Shown: positions 1 through 7,195 of the stretch, one piece after another | Numbering within the stretch: the first letter of the stretch is position 1 | Layout: the number at the start of each line of letters is the position of its first letter | Assembly (NCBI GenBank): GCA_015662785.1 | Contig: DQTM01000002.1 | Location: 1-10,916 of the forward strand | Direction of reading: 5' to 3' | DNA: 10,916 nucleotides | Source: Sulfurospirillum arcachonense | Lineage (GTDB): Bacteria; Campylobacterota; Campylobacteria; Campylobacterales; Sulfurospirillaceae | Made by a program: the position numbers and the translations under genes | The notes under the pieces: model-generated | The model's input: only the letters and a program-made list of their open reading frames with translations | Database searches by the model: none | Told to the model about the DNA's origin: nothing

Positions 1-2
1 TG

Positions 3-257
3 AGTCACTCAGAAGATGCTATTAAACAAGCAGAGTCAGCAGTTCATGAACTTCAACATTTAGCTGATAATGTAGATGAAGCATTGCAAGATTTACAGAT
101 AGATAAGAAAGAGAAAGCTAATTTTGATAAAAAAGTGAATGCTACAGAAGATATAGCAATAGAATCAGCAGAAAATCTTATACATGTAAGAAAAATGTTA
201 GAGAAACTAAAATTAAATCTCAATACTATGGTAGAAAATTCACAAAAGTTAGATTAA
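3..257 (+). CDS. C-terminal fragment of an unidentified helical protein
   Basis: An open frame enters from the left edge and ends at TAA 255-257, giving 84 residues. The other two forward frames hit stops almost at once. The fragment is rich in Glu, Lys, Ala, Leu and Asn, contains no Pro, Cys or Trp, and reads as two or three amphipathic helices with heptad-like spacing of Leu, Ile and Val, so a coiled coil or helical bundle is likely. No catalytic or metal-binding motif is visible. Chemotaxis receptor tails and PilJ/NarX-type sensor bundles look similar in composition, but nothing here proves either, and the function stays open. It ends 94 bases before napA, and a separate promoter lies in that gap, so it is probably not in the nap transcription unit. 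Confidence 0.7.
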   Translation, partial: SHSEDAIKQAESAVHELQHLADNVDEALQDLQIDKKEKANFDKKVNATEDIAIESAENLIHVRKMLEKLKLNLNTMVENSQKLD

Positions 258-277
258 TTCTAATAAAAAACTACTTT

Positions 278-291
278 TTGACATAAGTCAT
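278..291 (+). promoter_or_regulatory. FNR/CRP-family binding site upstream of napA
   Basis: The sequence TTGAC-ATAA-GTCAT matches the FNR-superfamily pattern TTGAY-N4-RTCAA at every position but the last. Its centre (284.5) lies about 41.5 to 42.5 bases before the start site expected from the TATAAT at 315-320, the usual place for class II activation by this family. Activation of nap by a low-oxygen or nitrogen-oxide-responsive CRP/FNR protein is therefore plausible. Which regulator binds cannot be told from the window. Confidence 0.6.
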
Positions 292-307
292 AGCTATGAA
301 TTGACTT
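285..307. repeat. Inverted repeats in the nap promoter
   Basis: AAGTCA (285-290) and TGACTT (302-307) are exact reverse complements separated by 11 bases. Nested inside, 288-299 is a perfect 12-base palindrome, TCATAGCTATGA. The structure overlaps the right half of the FNR-like dyad and ends 7 bases before the -10 element, where a bound repressor would block RNA polymerase. It could be an operator for a second regulator. AT-rich DNA does produce short palindromes by chance, so function is inference. Confidence 0.4.
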
Positions 308-314
308 GTATAGA

Positions 315-320
315 TATAAT
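315..320 (+). promoter_or_regulatory. -10 element of the nap operon promoter
   Basis: A perfect TATAAT lies 31 bases before the napA start codon. It has no correctly spaced -35 box: TTGACT at 301-306 leaves an 8-base spacer and TTGACA at 278-283 leaves 31. Weak or absent -35 boxes are normal in Campylobacterota, and activation from the dyad at 278-291 would make one unnecessary. Transcription would start near 326-327. Confidence 0.6.
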
Positions 321-338
321 CACCTTGTAACTCAAATC

Positions 339-344
339 AGGAGG
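339..344 (+). promoter_or_regulatory. Shine-Dalgarno of napA
   Basis: AGGAGG, a full match to the anti-Shine-Dalgarno core, lies 7 bases before the ATG at 352. It is the strongest ribosome site in the window and fixes the napA start just ahead of the Tat signal. Confidence 0.85.
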
Positions 345-351
345 TATCTAT

Positions 352-3171
352 ATGTCGCTTTCAAGAAGAGACTTTCTTAAGACAACAGCAGCAGCAAGTG
401 CAGCAGCAGCGGTGGGAATAACAGTACCACAAGAGGCTCAAGCAGCAGCAGCTCAAGTTCAGTCAGGATGGAGATGGGACAAAGGCGTTTGTCGTTTTTG
501 TGGTACCGGTTGTGGTATCATGTTAGCAACAAAGGGCGGAAAAATTGTCGCAGTAAAAGGTGATCCGGCAGCTCCGGTCAATCGTGGGCTTAATTGTATC
601 AAGGGATACTTTAATGCTAAAATTATGTATGGTGCAGATCGTTTAAAACAACCACTTCTTCGTATAGGAAAAGATGGTAAGTTTGATAAAAACGGTAAGT
701 TTCAACCAATTAGCTGGAAAAGAGCATTTGATGAGATGGAAGTCAATATCAAAAAAGCACTTAAAGCTAGTGGACCAGAAGGTGTTGGTGTATTTGCTTC
801 AGGACAGTATACTGTCATGGAAGGGTACGCAGCACAAAAAATGATGAAGGGTGGATTCCGTTCAAACGCAATCGATCCAAATGCTCGTCACTGTATGGCT
901 AGTGCCGTTGTTGGTTTTTACCAAACATTCGGTATTGATGAGCCAAGTGGTTGTTATGATGATATCGAATTAACAGATACTGTTATAACATGGGGCGCAA
1001 ATATGGCTGAGATGCATCCAATTCTTTGGTCACGTGTTTCAGACAGAAAACTTTCTAATCCAGATAAGGTTAAAGTAGTAAATATTTCTACTTATAGACA
1101 TAGAGGTTCAGATTTATCTGATATAGAAATAATTTTCTCTCCAAGTACAGACCTTGCTTTATGGAACTATGTTGCTAGAGAAATTGTTTATAATTATCCA
1201 GAGTCAATTGATTGGGATTTTGTTAAAAAACATATCGTATTTGCAGCAAGCCCAGTAAATATGGGCTATGGTATGAGAAGAGCTGGTGAAAAGTCTCTGT
1301 TACCAGTTAGAGAAGATGGTAGTGCTGGTAAGTATTCAGCAAAAGAGATGGAAATCATTAATCATGAGATGGAGACTATTGTTTCTGAAAAAGAAGCACC
1401 TGCTCTTGAGCCTTATGGTTATAAAGCTGGAGACAAGATGGTTCATAAGCCAGCTGGTCTTAAGCATTGGGAAATATCTTTTGAAGAGTATAAGAAGTTC
1501 TTAGCTCCTTATACACTTGATTATGTAGCTAAAATCTCAAAAGGTGATCCTGATGAGTCAATTGATAGTTTCAAAAAGAAACTTCAGTACTTAGCAAAAC
1601 TATACGTTGAAAAAGATAGAAAAGTAGTATCTTTCTGGACTATGGGTATGAATCAACATACACGTGGTACTTGGGTAAATACTCTTTCTTATAACGTTCA
1701 CTTCTTACTAGGAAAACAAGCTAAGCCAGGAAATGGTGCTTTTAGTCTTACAGGACAACCAAGTGCTTGTGGAACTGCTCGTGAAGTTGGAACATTCTGT
1801 CACAGATTACCTGCTGACATGATGGTAAAAAGTAAAAAGCATAGAACCATAGTTGAAAACAGCTGGAAAGTTCCTGCTGGAACTCTAAACCCAGTTGGAA
1901 ATCAGCATATTATGAAGATTCACAGAGACATCGAAGATGGTGTTGTGAAATTTGCATGGGTAAATGTATGTAATCCATACCACGATACTGCAAGTGCAAA
2001 TCACTGGATAAAAGCAGCTAGAAAAATGGATAACTTCATCGTTTGTAGTGATGGTTACCCTGGAATTTCTGCAAAAGTAGCTGATCTTATTCTTCCTTCA
2101 GCAATGATTTATGAGAAGTGGGGAGCTTATGGTAATGCTGAGCGTCGTACGCAACACTGGAGACAACAAGTTCTTCCAGTAGGTGATGCGATGAGTGATA
2201 CATGGCAATGGATTGAGCTTTCAAAAAGGTTTACTGTTAAAGATGTTTGGGGAGAGCAACCACTTCGTGGCAATAAAAAGCTTCCTGACGTTATTGGTAA
2301 AGCAAAAGCAATGGGATATAACGAAGATACTACTATGTTCGAGATTCTTTTTGCAAACAAAAGAGCAAAATCTTATCCAAAAGATATGAATGACCCAATA
2401 AATGTTGGTTATGATGACACTGATAGTAATGGCGATAGCCGTGGCGTAATCGGTTCAGATGGCAAGAAGTGGGAAGGTTATGGTTTCCATATTCATAAGT
2501 ATCTTTTTGAAGAGTATGCAGATTTCGGTCGTGGTCATGCTCATGACTTGGCAGATTTTGACACTTACCATAGAGTAAGAGGATTAAAGTGGCCAGTTGT
2601 AGATGGAAAAGAGACTCAATGGAGATTTAACTCTAAGTACGATCCGTATGCAAGAAAAGCAAACAGTGGTGATTTCGCATTTTATGGACCACTAGCAAAA
2701 GCTCTTTCTCAAGGTGACTTGATGGGTATTACAGATAAAACCAAGAAGAGCTTGAAAAACAAAGCGAAAATCTTTGCTAGACCGTACATGGATCCTCCAG
2801 AGATGCCAGATAGTAAATATGATACTTGGATGTGTACAGGACGTGTTCTTGAGCACTGGCATAGTGGAACTATGACTATGAGAGTACCTGAGCTGTATCG
2901 TGCAGTTCCTGAAGCTTTATGTTATATAAATCCAGGTGATGCTAAGACTAAAGGATTCAAACAAGGTGAGCTTATTTGGGTTGAATCACGTCGTGGCAAG
3001 GTAAGAGCTAGAGTTGAAACTAGAGGAAGAAATAGAGTTCCAAAAGGACTTATCTTTGTTCCTTGGTTTGATGAAAAAGTCTTTATAAACAAAGTTTGTC
3101 TAGATGCTACTTGTCCGATGTCAAAACAGACTGACTACAAGAAGTGTGCTGTTAAGCTTTACAAAGCGTAA
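352..3171 (+). CDS. napA: Periplasmic nitrate reductase, catalytic subunit NapA
   Basis: NapA reduces nitrate to nitrite in the periplasm using a bis-MGD molybdenum cofactor and one [4Fe-4S] cluster, with electrons arriving from NapB. The protein has 939 residues. Residues 4-10 (SRRDFLK) are a textbook twin-arginine motif, followed by an Ala-rich signal ending near residue 31, so it is exported folded by Tat. The cluster cysteines are C47, C50, C54 and C82, and K84 is the conserved lysine between cluster and pterin. C181, in the segment DPNARHCMAS, is the expected molybdenum ligand. E. coli NapA has about 830 residues; the extra length here includes insertions typical of campylobacterotal NapA, such as the segment around residues 730-770. 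It is the first gene of the nap operon, directly behind its promoter. No truncation is seen. Confidence 0.98.
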   Translation: MSLSRRDFLKTTAAASAAAAVGITVPQEAQAAAAQVQSGWRWDKGVCRFCGTGCGIMLATKGGKIVAVKGDPAAPVNRGLNCIKGYFNAKIMYGADRLKQPLLRIGKDGKFDKNGKFQPISWKRAFDEMEVNIKKALKASGPEGVGVFASGQYTVMEGYAAQKMMKGGFRSNAIDPNARHCMASAVVGFYQTFGIDEPSGCYDDIELTDTVITWGANMAEMHPILWSRVSDRKLSNPDKVKVVNISTYRHRGSDLSDIEIIFSPSTDLALWNYVAREIVYNYPESIDWDFVKKHIVFAASPVNMGYGMRRAGEKSLLPVREDGSAGKYSAKEMEIINHEMETIVSEKEAPALEPYGYKAGDKMVHKPAGLKHWEISFEEYKKFLAPYTLDYVAKISKGDPDESIDSFKKKLQYLAKLYVEKDRKVVSFWTMGMNQHTRGTWVNTLSYNVHFLLGKQAKPGNGAFSLTGQPSACGTAREVGTFCHRLPADMMVKSKKHRTIVENSWKVPAGTLNPVGNQHIMKIHRDIEDGVVKFAWVNVCNPYHDTASANHWIKAARKMDNFIVCSDGYPGISAKVADLILPSAMIYEKWGAYGNAERRTQHWRQQVLPVGDAMSDTWQWIELSKRFTVKDVWGEQPLRGNKKLPDVIGKAKAMGYNEDTTMFEILFANKRAKSYPKDMNDPINVGYDDTDSNGDSRGVIGSDGKKWEGYGFHIHKYLFEEYADFGRGHAHDLADFDTYHRVRGLKWPVVDGKETQWRFNSKYDPYARKANSGDFAFYGPLAKALSQGDLMGITDKTKKSLKNKAKIFARPYMDPPEMPDSKYDTWMCTGRVLEHWHSGTMTMRVPELYRAVPEALCYINPGDAKTKGFKQGELIWVESRRGKVRARVETRGRNRVPKGLIFVPWFDEKVFINKVCLDATCPMSKQTDYKKCAVKLYKA

Positions 3172-3189
3172 TAGAGGAAAAGGATTGTT

Positions 3190-4014
3190 TTGAGCAATCT
3201 TGATTCAAAAAAACCGGTCATTACTAAAAGAAGAAGATTTCTTTCTGTAATGGCACAAAGTGTTGGTTTGTCGGCATTAGGTGGAATGGTTTGGACTGGT
3301 TACATAGAGGAAGCAAAGTCAGCACCGCTGATTTTGCGCCCTCCTGGTGCAAAACCTGAAACCGATTTTTTGCGTATGTGTATTAAGTGTGGACAGTGTG
3401 CGGAAGCATGTCCGTTTGACACTCTGCTCATGGCAAAACCAGGAGACAAAAAACCTATGGGTACTCCGTACTTCATACCAAGAGATGTACCATGTTATAT
3501 GTGTACAGATATCCCTTGTGTTCCTGTTTGTCCAACAGGAGCTTTAGATGAGGAAAGTGTATCTAGTGTCGTAGAAGGTGAAAAAGTTTTAGATATAAAC
3601 AGGTCTAAAATGGGGCTTGCAGTCGTTGATGAAGAGTCTTGTATTGCTTATTGGGGAATTCAGTGTGATGCTTGTCATAGAGCTTGTCCTTTGATGGATG
3701 AGGCTATCGTTCTTGAGTATAAGAGAAATGAAAGAACAGGAAAACATGCACTGTTGATACCTAAAGTAATAAGTGAAGCCTGTACGGGATGTGGTTTATG
3801 TGAGCGTGCTTGTGTAACAGAAAAAGCAGCTATTTTTGTACTTCCTACTGAAATTGCCCAAGGCAAAGTTGGTGGATATTACATAAAAGGTTGGGATCCA
3901 AAGGATGAGAAACGTTTAGAAAATGTTTCAACAGATGTTGCGACTCGAACAAAAAGAAGTGAACTTGCTCCGCAAGATTACTTAAACTCTGACGAGGTAT
4001 TGTTTGATGACTAA
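3190..4014 (+). CDS. napG: NapG, ferredoxin-type subunit of the NapGH quinol dehydrogenase
   Basis: NapG is a periplasmic iron-sulfur protein that partners the membrane protein NapH and relays electrons from menaquinol toward NapB. It has 274 residues. A Tat motif lies at residues 13-19 (twin arginines 14 and 15, then F17 L18), followed by a hydrophobic stretch to about residue 45. Four [4Fe-4S] motifs follow: C64/67/70/74, C102/105/110/114, C151/159/162/166 and C198/201/204/208. The start is TTG at 3190, with GAGGAAAAGGA at 3174-3184 just upstream; the earlier TTG at 3185 runs into a stop after two codons. The gene begins 18 bases after napA and its end overlaps napH. Confidence 0.95.
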   Translation: MSNLDSKKPVITKRRRFLSVMAQSVGLSALGGMVWTGYIEEAKSAPLILRPPGAKPETDFLRMCIKCGQCAEACPFDTLLMAKPGDKKPMGTPYFIPRDVPCYMCTDIPCVPVCPTGALDEESVSSVVEGEKVLDINRSKMGLAVVDEESCIAYWGIQCDACHRACPLMDEAIVLEYKRNERTGKHALLIPKVISEACTGCGLCERACVTEKAAIFVLPTEIAQGKVGGYYIKGWDPKDEKRLENVSTDVATRTKRSELAPQDYLNSDEVLFDD

Positions 4015-4825
4015 TTTTCTTAAAAAATATCGTTTTTTGATGTTACGAAGAGTTAGCCAGATTGGTATTTTAGTTCTTTATTTTAGTGCTAATGCATATG
4101 GGTTTAAAGTTCTTACAGGAACTTTGAGTTCTTCTTTGCTTTTTGGGGTTATTCCTCTCTCTGATCCATTTGCTGTAATGCAGATGTTTGCAGCAGGGGC
4201 AATCCTTGGAGCAGATGTTTTAGTAGGTGCTTTGATAGTGTTGCTATTTTATGCCAGTATTGGTGGAAGAGCGTTTTGTTCTTGGGTGTGTCCGATAAAT
4301 ATGATAACCGATTTGGCAAATTGGTTAAGAAGAGTTCTTCTTCTTGATAAGACGGAGAAAAAGGTTTGGTTAGGACGTGGTGTAAGGTACAAGGTTATAG
4401 TACTTGCACTAATTTTATCAGCCTTTACAAGTGTTGCTGCTTTTGAAATTGTCTCGCCAATTTCTATGCTACATCGTGGTATAGTATTTGGTATGGGTAT
4501 GGGAGGCGCAGCAGTATTGTCAATCTTCTTGTTTGACCTGTTTGCGGTTAAGAATGGTTGGTGTGGGCATATATGTCCATTAGGGGGGTTTTATTCAGTT
4601 GCTTCAAAGTTGAGCATCATAAGAGTAAAACATAACCAACCAAACTGTACTCTTTGTATGAAGTGCAAAGATGTATGTCCTGAGAAACAGATTCTCTCTC
4701 TTATAGGCAAAGAGAGTGGAGATGTGATTTCAGGTGAATGTACCAATTGTGGTAGATGTATCGAAGTCTGTGACGATGATGCTCTGTCATTTGGTATTAG
4801 AAATTATATCAATAAAAACGGATAG
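4007..4825 (+). CDS. napH: NapH, membrane subunit of the NapGH quinol dehydrogenase
   Basis: NapH anchors NapG and is thought to oxidise menaquinol, which makes the NapC cytochrome dispensable in Campylobacterota. The product has 272 residues and about four membrane segments (roughly 17-35, 62-85, 128-147 and 159-180). Two conserved CxxxCP motifs, C91/C95 and C186/C190, lie at membrane borders. Two C-terminal [4Fe-4S] motifs follow: C214/217/220/224 and C245/248/251/255. I start it at ATG 4007, overlapping the napG stop by 8 bases; an in-frame TTG directly before it (4004) would add one residue. GAGG at 3994-3997 serves either start. The overlap suggests translational coupling with napG. Confidence 0.95.
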   Translation: MTNFLKKYRFLMLRRVSQIGILVLYFSANAYGFKVLTGTLSSSLLFGVIPLSDPFAVMQMFAAGAILGADVLVGALIVLLFYASIGGRAFCSWVCPINMITDLANWLRRVLLLDKTEKKVWLGRGVRYKVIVLALILSAFTSVAAFEIVSPISMLHRGIVFGMGMGGAAVLSIFLFDLFAVKNGWCGHICPLGGFYSVASKLSIIRVKHNQPNCTLCMKCKDVCPEKQILSLIGKESGDVISGECTNCGRCIEVCDDDALSFGIRNYINKNG

Positions 4826-4835
4826 GAGACATATG

Positions 4836-5360
4836 ATGTTTAGTAAAAAGACACTTATAGCTGCTGCGACATTAACAGCTCTTATAGCAACTGGGTGTGC
4901 TATGAGTAGTAGTATTAGTGAAGAGTCGTTGGGGCTTAGAAAAACTGACCTTTATACAGAAAACACTACTACAGGAGATAAAACTTCTTATAGTACTGTT
5001 GCTGCGGGTGAGTCAAAAGTATATGAGCGTGCGTTTGAAAATGCACCACCTATGATATCTCATGATGTTGAAGGTATGCTACCGATAACCATGAATAACA
5101 ACTCATGTTTAGGTTGTCATGATCCGATGGTTGCACCTTCGGTGAATGCAACATCAGTTCCAAAGTCACACTTGTTTGATATGAGAAATGAGACTGCACT
5201 TGCAACTGTATCATACTCGAGATACAATTGTACACAGTGCCACGCTCCTCAATCAGATAATGAGCCTTTGGTTGAAAACACATTTCAAGCAGAGTTTAGA
5301 ACTGCAAATGGAAATAAACAATCAAACTTACTTGATAACCTTAATGAGGGTGTTCAGTAA
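4836..5360 (+). CDS. napB: NapB, diheme cytochrome c subunit of periplasmic nitrate reductase
   Basis: NapB carries electrons to NapA through two c-type hemes. The product has 174 residues. Heme-binding CXXCH motifs are at C91-H95 and C132-H136. H76, in the APPMISH segment, and H112, in VPKSH, match the positions of the family's distal heme ligands. Residues 1-20 form a signal peptide. It ends in ATGC at residues 18-21, which resembles a lipobox with C21 as the modified cysteine, so membrane tethering is possible. AGGAG at 4824-4828 precedes two adjacent ATGs, 4833 and 4836; I chose 4836 because its 7-base spacing is better, and the other adds one Met. The frame is open further upstream inside napH, but an earlier start would bury the signal peptide. 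Confidence 0.96.
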   Translation: MFSKKTLIAAATLTALIATGCAMSSSISEESLGLRKTDLYTENTTTGDKTSYSTVAAGESKVYERAFENAPPMISHDVEGMLPITMNNNSCLGCHDPMVAPSVNATSVPKSHLFDMRNETALATVSYSRYNCTQCHAPQSDNEPLVENTFQAEFRTANGNKQSNLLDNLNEGVQ

Positions 5361-5362
5361 GA

Positions 5363-5869
5363 ATGGCTGAAGTAAGCAGAAGGGAGGCTTTTTCCTCCCT
5401 TGCTTCACGTTTTAAAAAGACTAAAGATGATAAACATTTACATGTAAGGCCACCTTACAATGAAGATGAATATCTTTTTCAGATTTGTTTAGAGTGTGAG
5501 GGTAAACCTTGTATTAGTGTTTGTGAAGAGGATATCATAAAACTTGATGGAGATAAAATTCCATTTTTAAGTTTAGAGAAGAGTGGATGTACTTTTTGTG
5601 AAGAGTGTGCAATGGCATGTCCTAATGAAGTGTTGGTTCTAAATCAAGAACATTGGATAAAAGCAAAGTTTAGTATAGATATAAACAGTTGCTTGGCTTG
5701 GAATAATGTAATGTGTAGTAGTTGTGCAGATGCTTGTGATGAGAGTGCTATAAACTTCTTTGGTGTCTTTAGACCTACTATAGATATGGAAAAATGTACA
5801 GGGTGTGGGTTTTGTTATGGCGTGTGTCCACCTTATGCAGTAAAGTATGAAGCTCTAAAGGAGAAGTGA
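5363..5869 (+). CDS. napF: NapF, cytoplasmic four-cluster ferredoxin
   Basis: NapF is a cytoplasmic iron-sulfur protein that in other bacteria interacts with the NapA precursor before export; a role in cluster loading or redox maturation is the usual view. The product has 168 residues and no signal peptide. The N-terminus (SRREAFSSLASRF) is typical of NapF. Four cysteine groups can bind [4Fe-4S] clusters: C42/45/50/54, C76/79/82/86, C110/118/121/125 and C145/148/151/155. The start is two bases after the napB stop. Its ribosome site is weak: GAGGG at 5346-5350 lies 12 bases away, so it may depend on translation of napB. The tail of napF carries the Shine-Dalgarno of napL. Confidence 0.92.
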   Translation: MAEVSRREAFSSLASRFKKTKDDKHLHVRPPYNEDEYLFQICLECEGKPCISVCEEDIIKLDGDKIPFLSLEKSGCTFCEECAMACPNEVLVLNQEHWIKAKFSIDINSCLAWNNVMCSSCADACDESAINFFGVFRPTIDMEKCTGCGFCYGVCPPYAVKYEALKEK

Positions 5870-6822
5870 TGAAGTGGTTAATCTCGATTTTTCTTTTAAT
5901 TATTAGTGTTCAAGCTGATACTATTAAGCCGTATGATTATATTGAAGCTAGTGGAAATGTGATTGATATAGTTGTATCAGATGGAATGCTTACAGTTAGT
6001 ACTGATAGAGGAACCATAGAGTCTTATAGTATGGCTTCTAAAGAACAACTTATGATTGAACAATTTCCTATGATAAAAGACTTTATGGGAGACGATATAT
6101 ACCCTAAAGTTTTTTCTACAGATTATTTAAAAATTTCAAAAAGATATTTAGCAGTTGTTCAAGGAGTGAGTGGATCACGTGAACTGTTTATCATAAAAGA
6201 TGGCAAAAAAACTAAGTTAATTAGTGAAAAAGAGAAACTATTTATATCAAAAGCCAAATTTGTAGATGAAAACCGTATTATGATAGCACTCTTAAGCAAT
6301 GAATATATACTTTTTGATATTAATGAGAAAAAAAGAATTTATCGTTTACATGTAAGCTACTCTCATTTTTCAGACTTTATGTTAAGTTTGGATAAAAGTA
6401 TGTTAGTAGGTAGCTCGGAATCTGGTGAAATAACAGTATTAAATGTAGAAAATGGAAAAATAATTAAAACTTTAAAAGGTGCTAATGTTGATAATGTCTA
6501 TAAAGTTGATATTAAAAATTCAAAAGTTTTAGCTGCTGGACAAGATAGACGTGGTGTTATATATGATTTAGACACAGGGTCTTATAGTAGGTTTAACGGT
6601 AACTTTCTTATTTATGCTGGGGCGTTAAGTCCTAGTGCGAAGTTAGCTGCATTTGCATTTACTGAAGATAATGATATAGTGATTTTTGACATTTTTTCAG
6701 ATAAACAATTGTATACTCTGAAAGGTCAAAAAACTACGCTCAATAGTATAGTATTCATAGATGAAAACACACTTGTGAGTGGAAGTGATGACAAGTTTAT
6801 AATGATGTGGAAATTAAAATAA
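5869..6822 (+). CDS. napL: NapL, periplasmic WD40-like beta-propeller accessory protein
   Basis: The product has 317 residues. A Sec signal peptide covers residues 1-16, with likely cleavage after VQA. The rest is beta-rich with repeated WD40-like blades. The clearest is the C-terminal one, where NSIVFIDENTLVSGSDDK precedes a Trp-containing final strand; others centre on GSSESGEITVLNVENGKII and AAGQDRRGVIYDLDTG. No cysteines or catalytic motifs are visible. The identification as NapL rests on this fold plus its place between napF and napD, as in Wolinella succinogenes. The molecular function of NapL is not settled. The start is ATG 5869, sharing its A with the napF TGA, with AAGGAG at 5858-5862; an in-frame GTG at 5866 adds one residue. 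Confidence 0.85.
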   Translation: MKWLISIFLLIISVQADTIKPYDYIEASGNVIDIVVSDGMLTVSTDRGTIESYSMASKEQLMIEQFPMIKDFMGDDIYPKVFSTDYLKISKRYLAVVQGVSGSRELFIIKDGKKTKLISEKEKLFISKAKFVDENRIMIALLSNEYILFDINEKKRIYRLHVSYSHFSDFMLSLDKSMLVGSSESGEITVLNVENGKIIKTLKGANVDNVYKVDIKNSKVLAAGQDRRGVIYDLDTGSYSRFNGNFLIYAGALSPSAKLAAFAFTEDNDIVIFDIFSDKQLYTLKGQKTTLNSIVFIDENTLVSGSDDKFIMMWKLK

Positions 6823-6833
6823 GGACAATGTGA

Positions 6834-7184
6834 ATGAATGTTTCAAGTATAGTGGTTCAAGCAAGAAATGAGTTTATTGATGGATTAGTTGAAGAGTTTA
6901 AAGAGTGTGATTTTTGTGATTATCACTTTCATGATGCTTCTATTGGAAAAATAATAGTAACAGTAGAAGGTGAAGGAATTGAGCAAGAGATGGACAATGT
7001 AAGAAAGATAGAAGCCATGAAGCACATTATATCAGCAGAGATGATGATGGCTTATAGTGAAGATGAACTTGATCGTGAGAGAGAAGCTCTTGGTAAAAGT
7101 GATATTGTTCCTGATGTTCTTAAAAATGATGCAATTAGAGCAGAAGATATAACTTACAATGGTGATTTAAAGAAAAAATTATAA
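6834..7184 (+). CDS. napD: NapD, chaperone of the NapA Tat signal
   Basis: NapD is a small cytoplasmic protein that binds the twin-arginine signal peptide of NapA and holds back export until the cofactor is in place. The product has 116 residues. The first 80 or so fit the ferredoxin-like NapD fold: an opening strand (VSSIVVQA), a helix, a strand (GKIIVTVEG), a helix and the IISAEMMMAY strand. Residues 81-116 form a charged tail beyond the E. coli length (under 90 residues). AAGGAC at 6821-6826 lies 7 bases before the ATG. The NapA start in this window carries a matching client signal. Confidence 0.92.
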   Translation: MNVSSIVVQARNEFIDGLVEEFKECDFCDYHFHDASIGKIIVTVEGEGIEQEMDNVRKIEAMKHIISAEMMMAYSEDELDREREALGKSDIVPDVLKNDAIRAEDITYNGDLKKKL

Positions 7185-7195
7185 GGAAAGATAAT

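Noticed and set aside
266..279. AAAAA-CTAC-TTTTT hairpin after the left-edge gene, as an intrinsic terminator
   Set aside because: The stem is five A-T pairs with no G-C pair and would be too unstable; the tract overlaps the FNR-like site.
301..306. TTGACT as a -35 box for the nap promoter
   Set aside because: It lies only 8 bases before the TATAAT, far from the needed spacing of about 17.
388..420. GCA triplet run as a phase-variable microsatellite in napA
   Set aside because: The run is interrupted, triplet slippage would keep the frame, and Ala-rich signal peptides account for it.
2127..2389. Overlapping open frames on both strands within napA
   Set aside because: They lie wholly inside a conserved part of napA, and their translations show no domain or sensible composition.
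4734..4832. Upstream extension of the napB frame inside napH
   Set aside because: It would place 33 unrelated residues before a good signal peptide, and the Shine-Dalgarno at 4824-4828 points to the ATG pair at 4833/4836.
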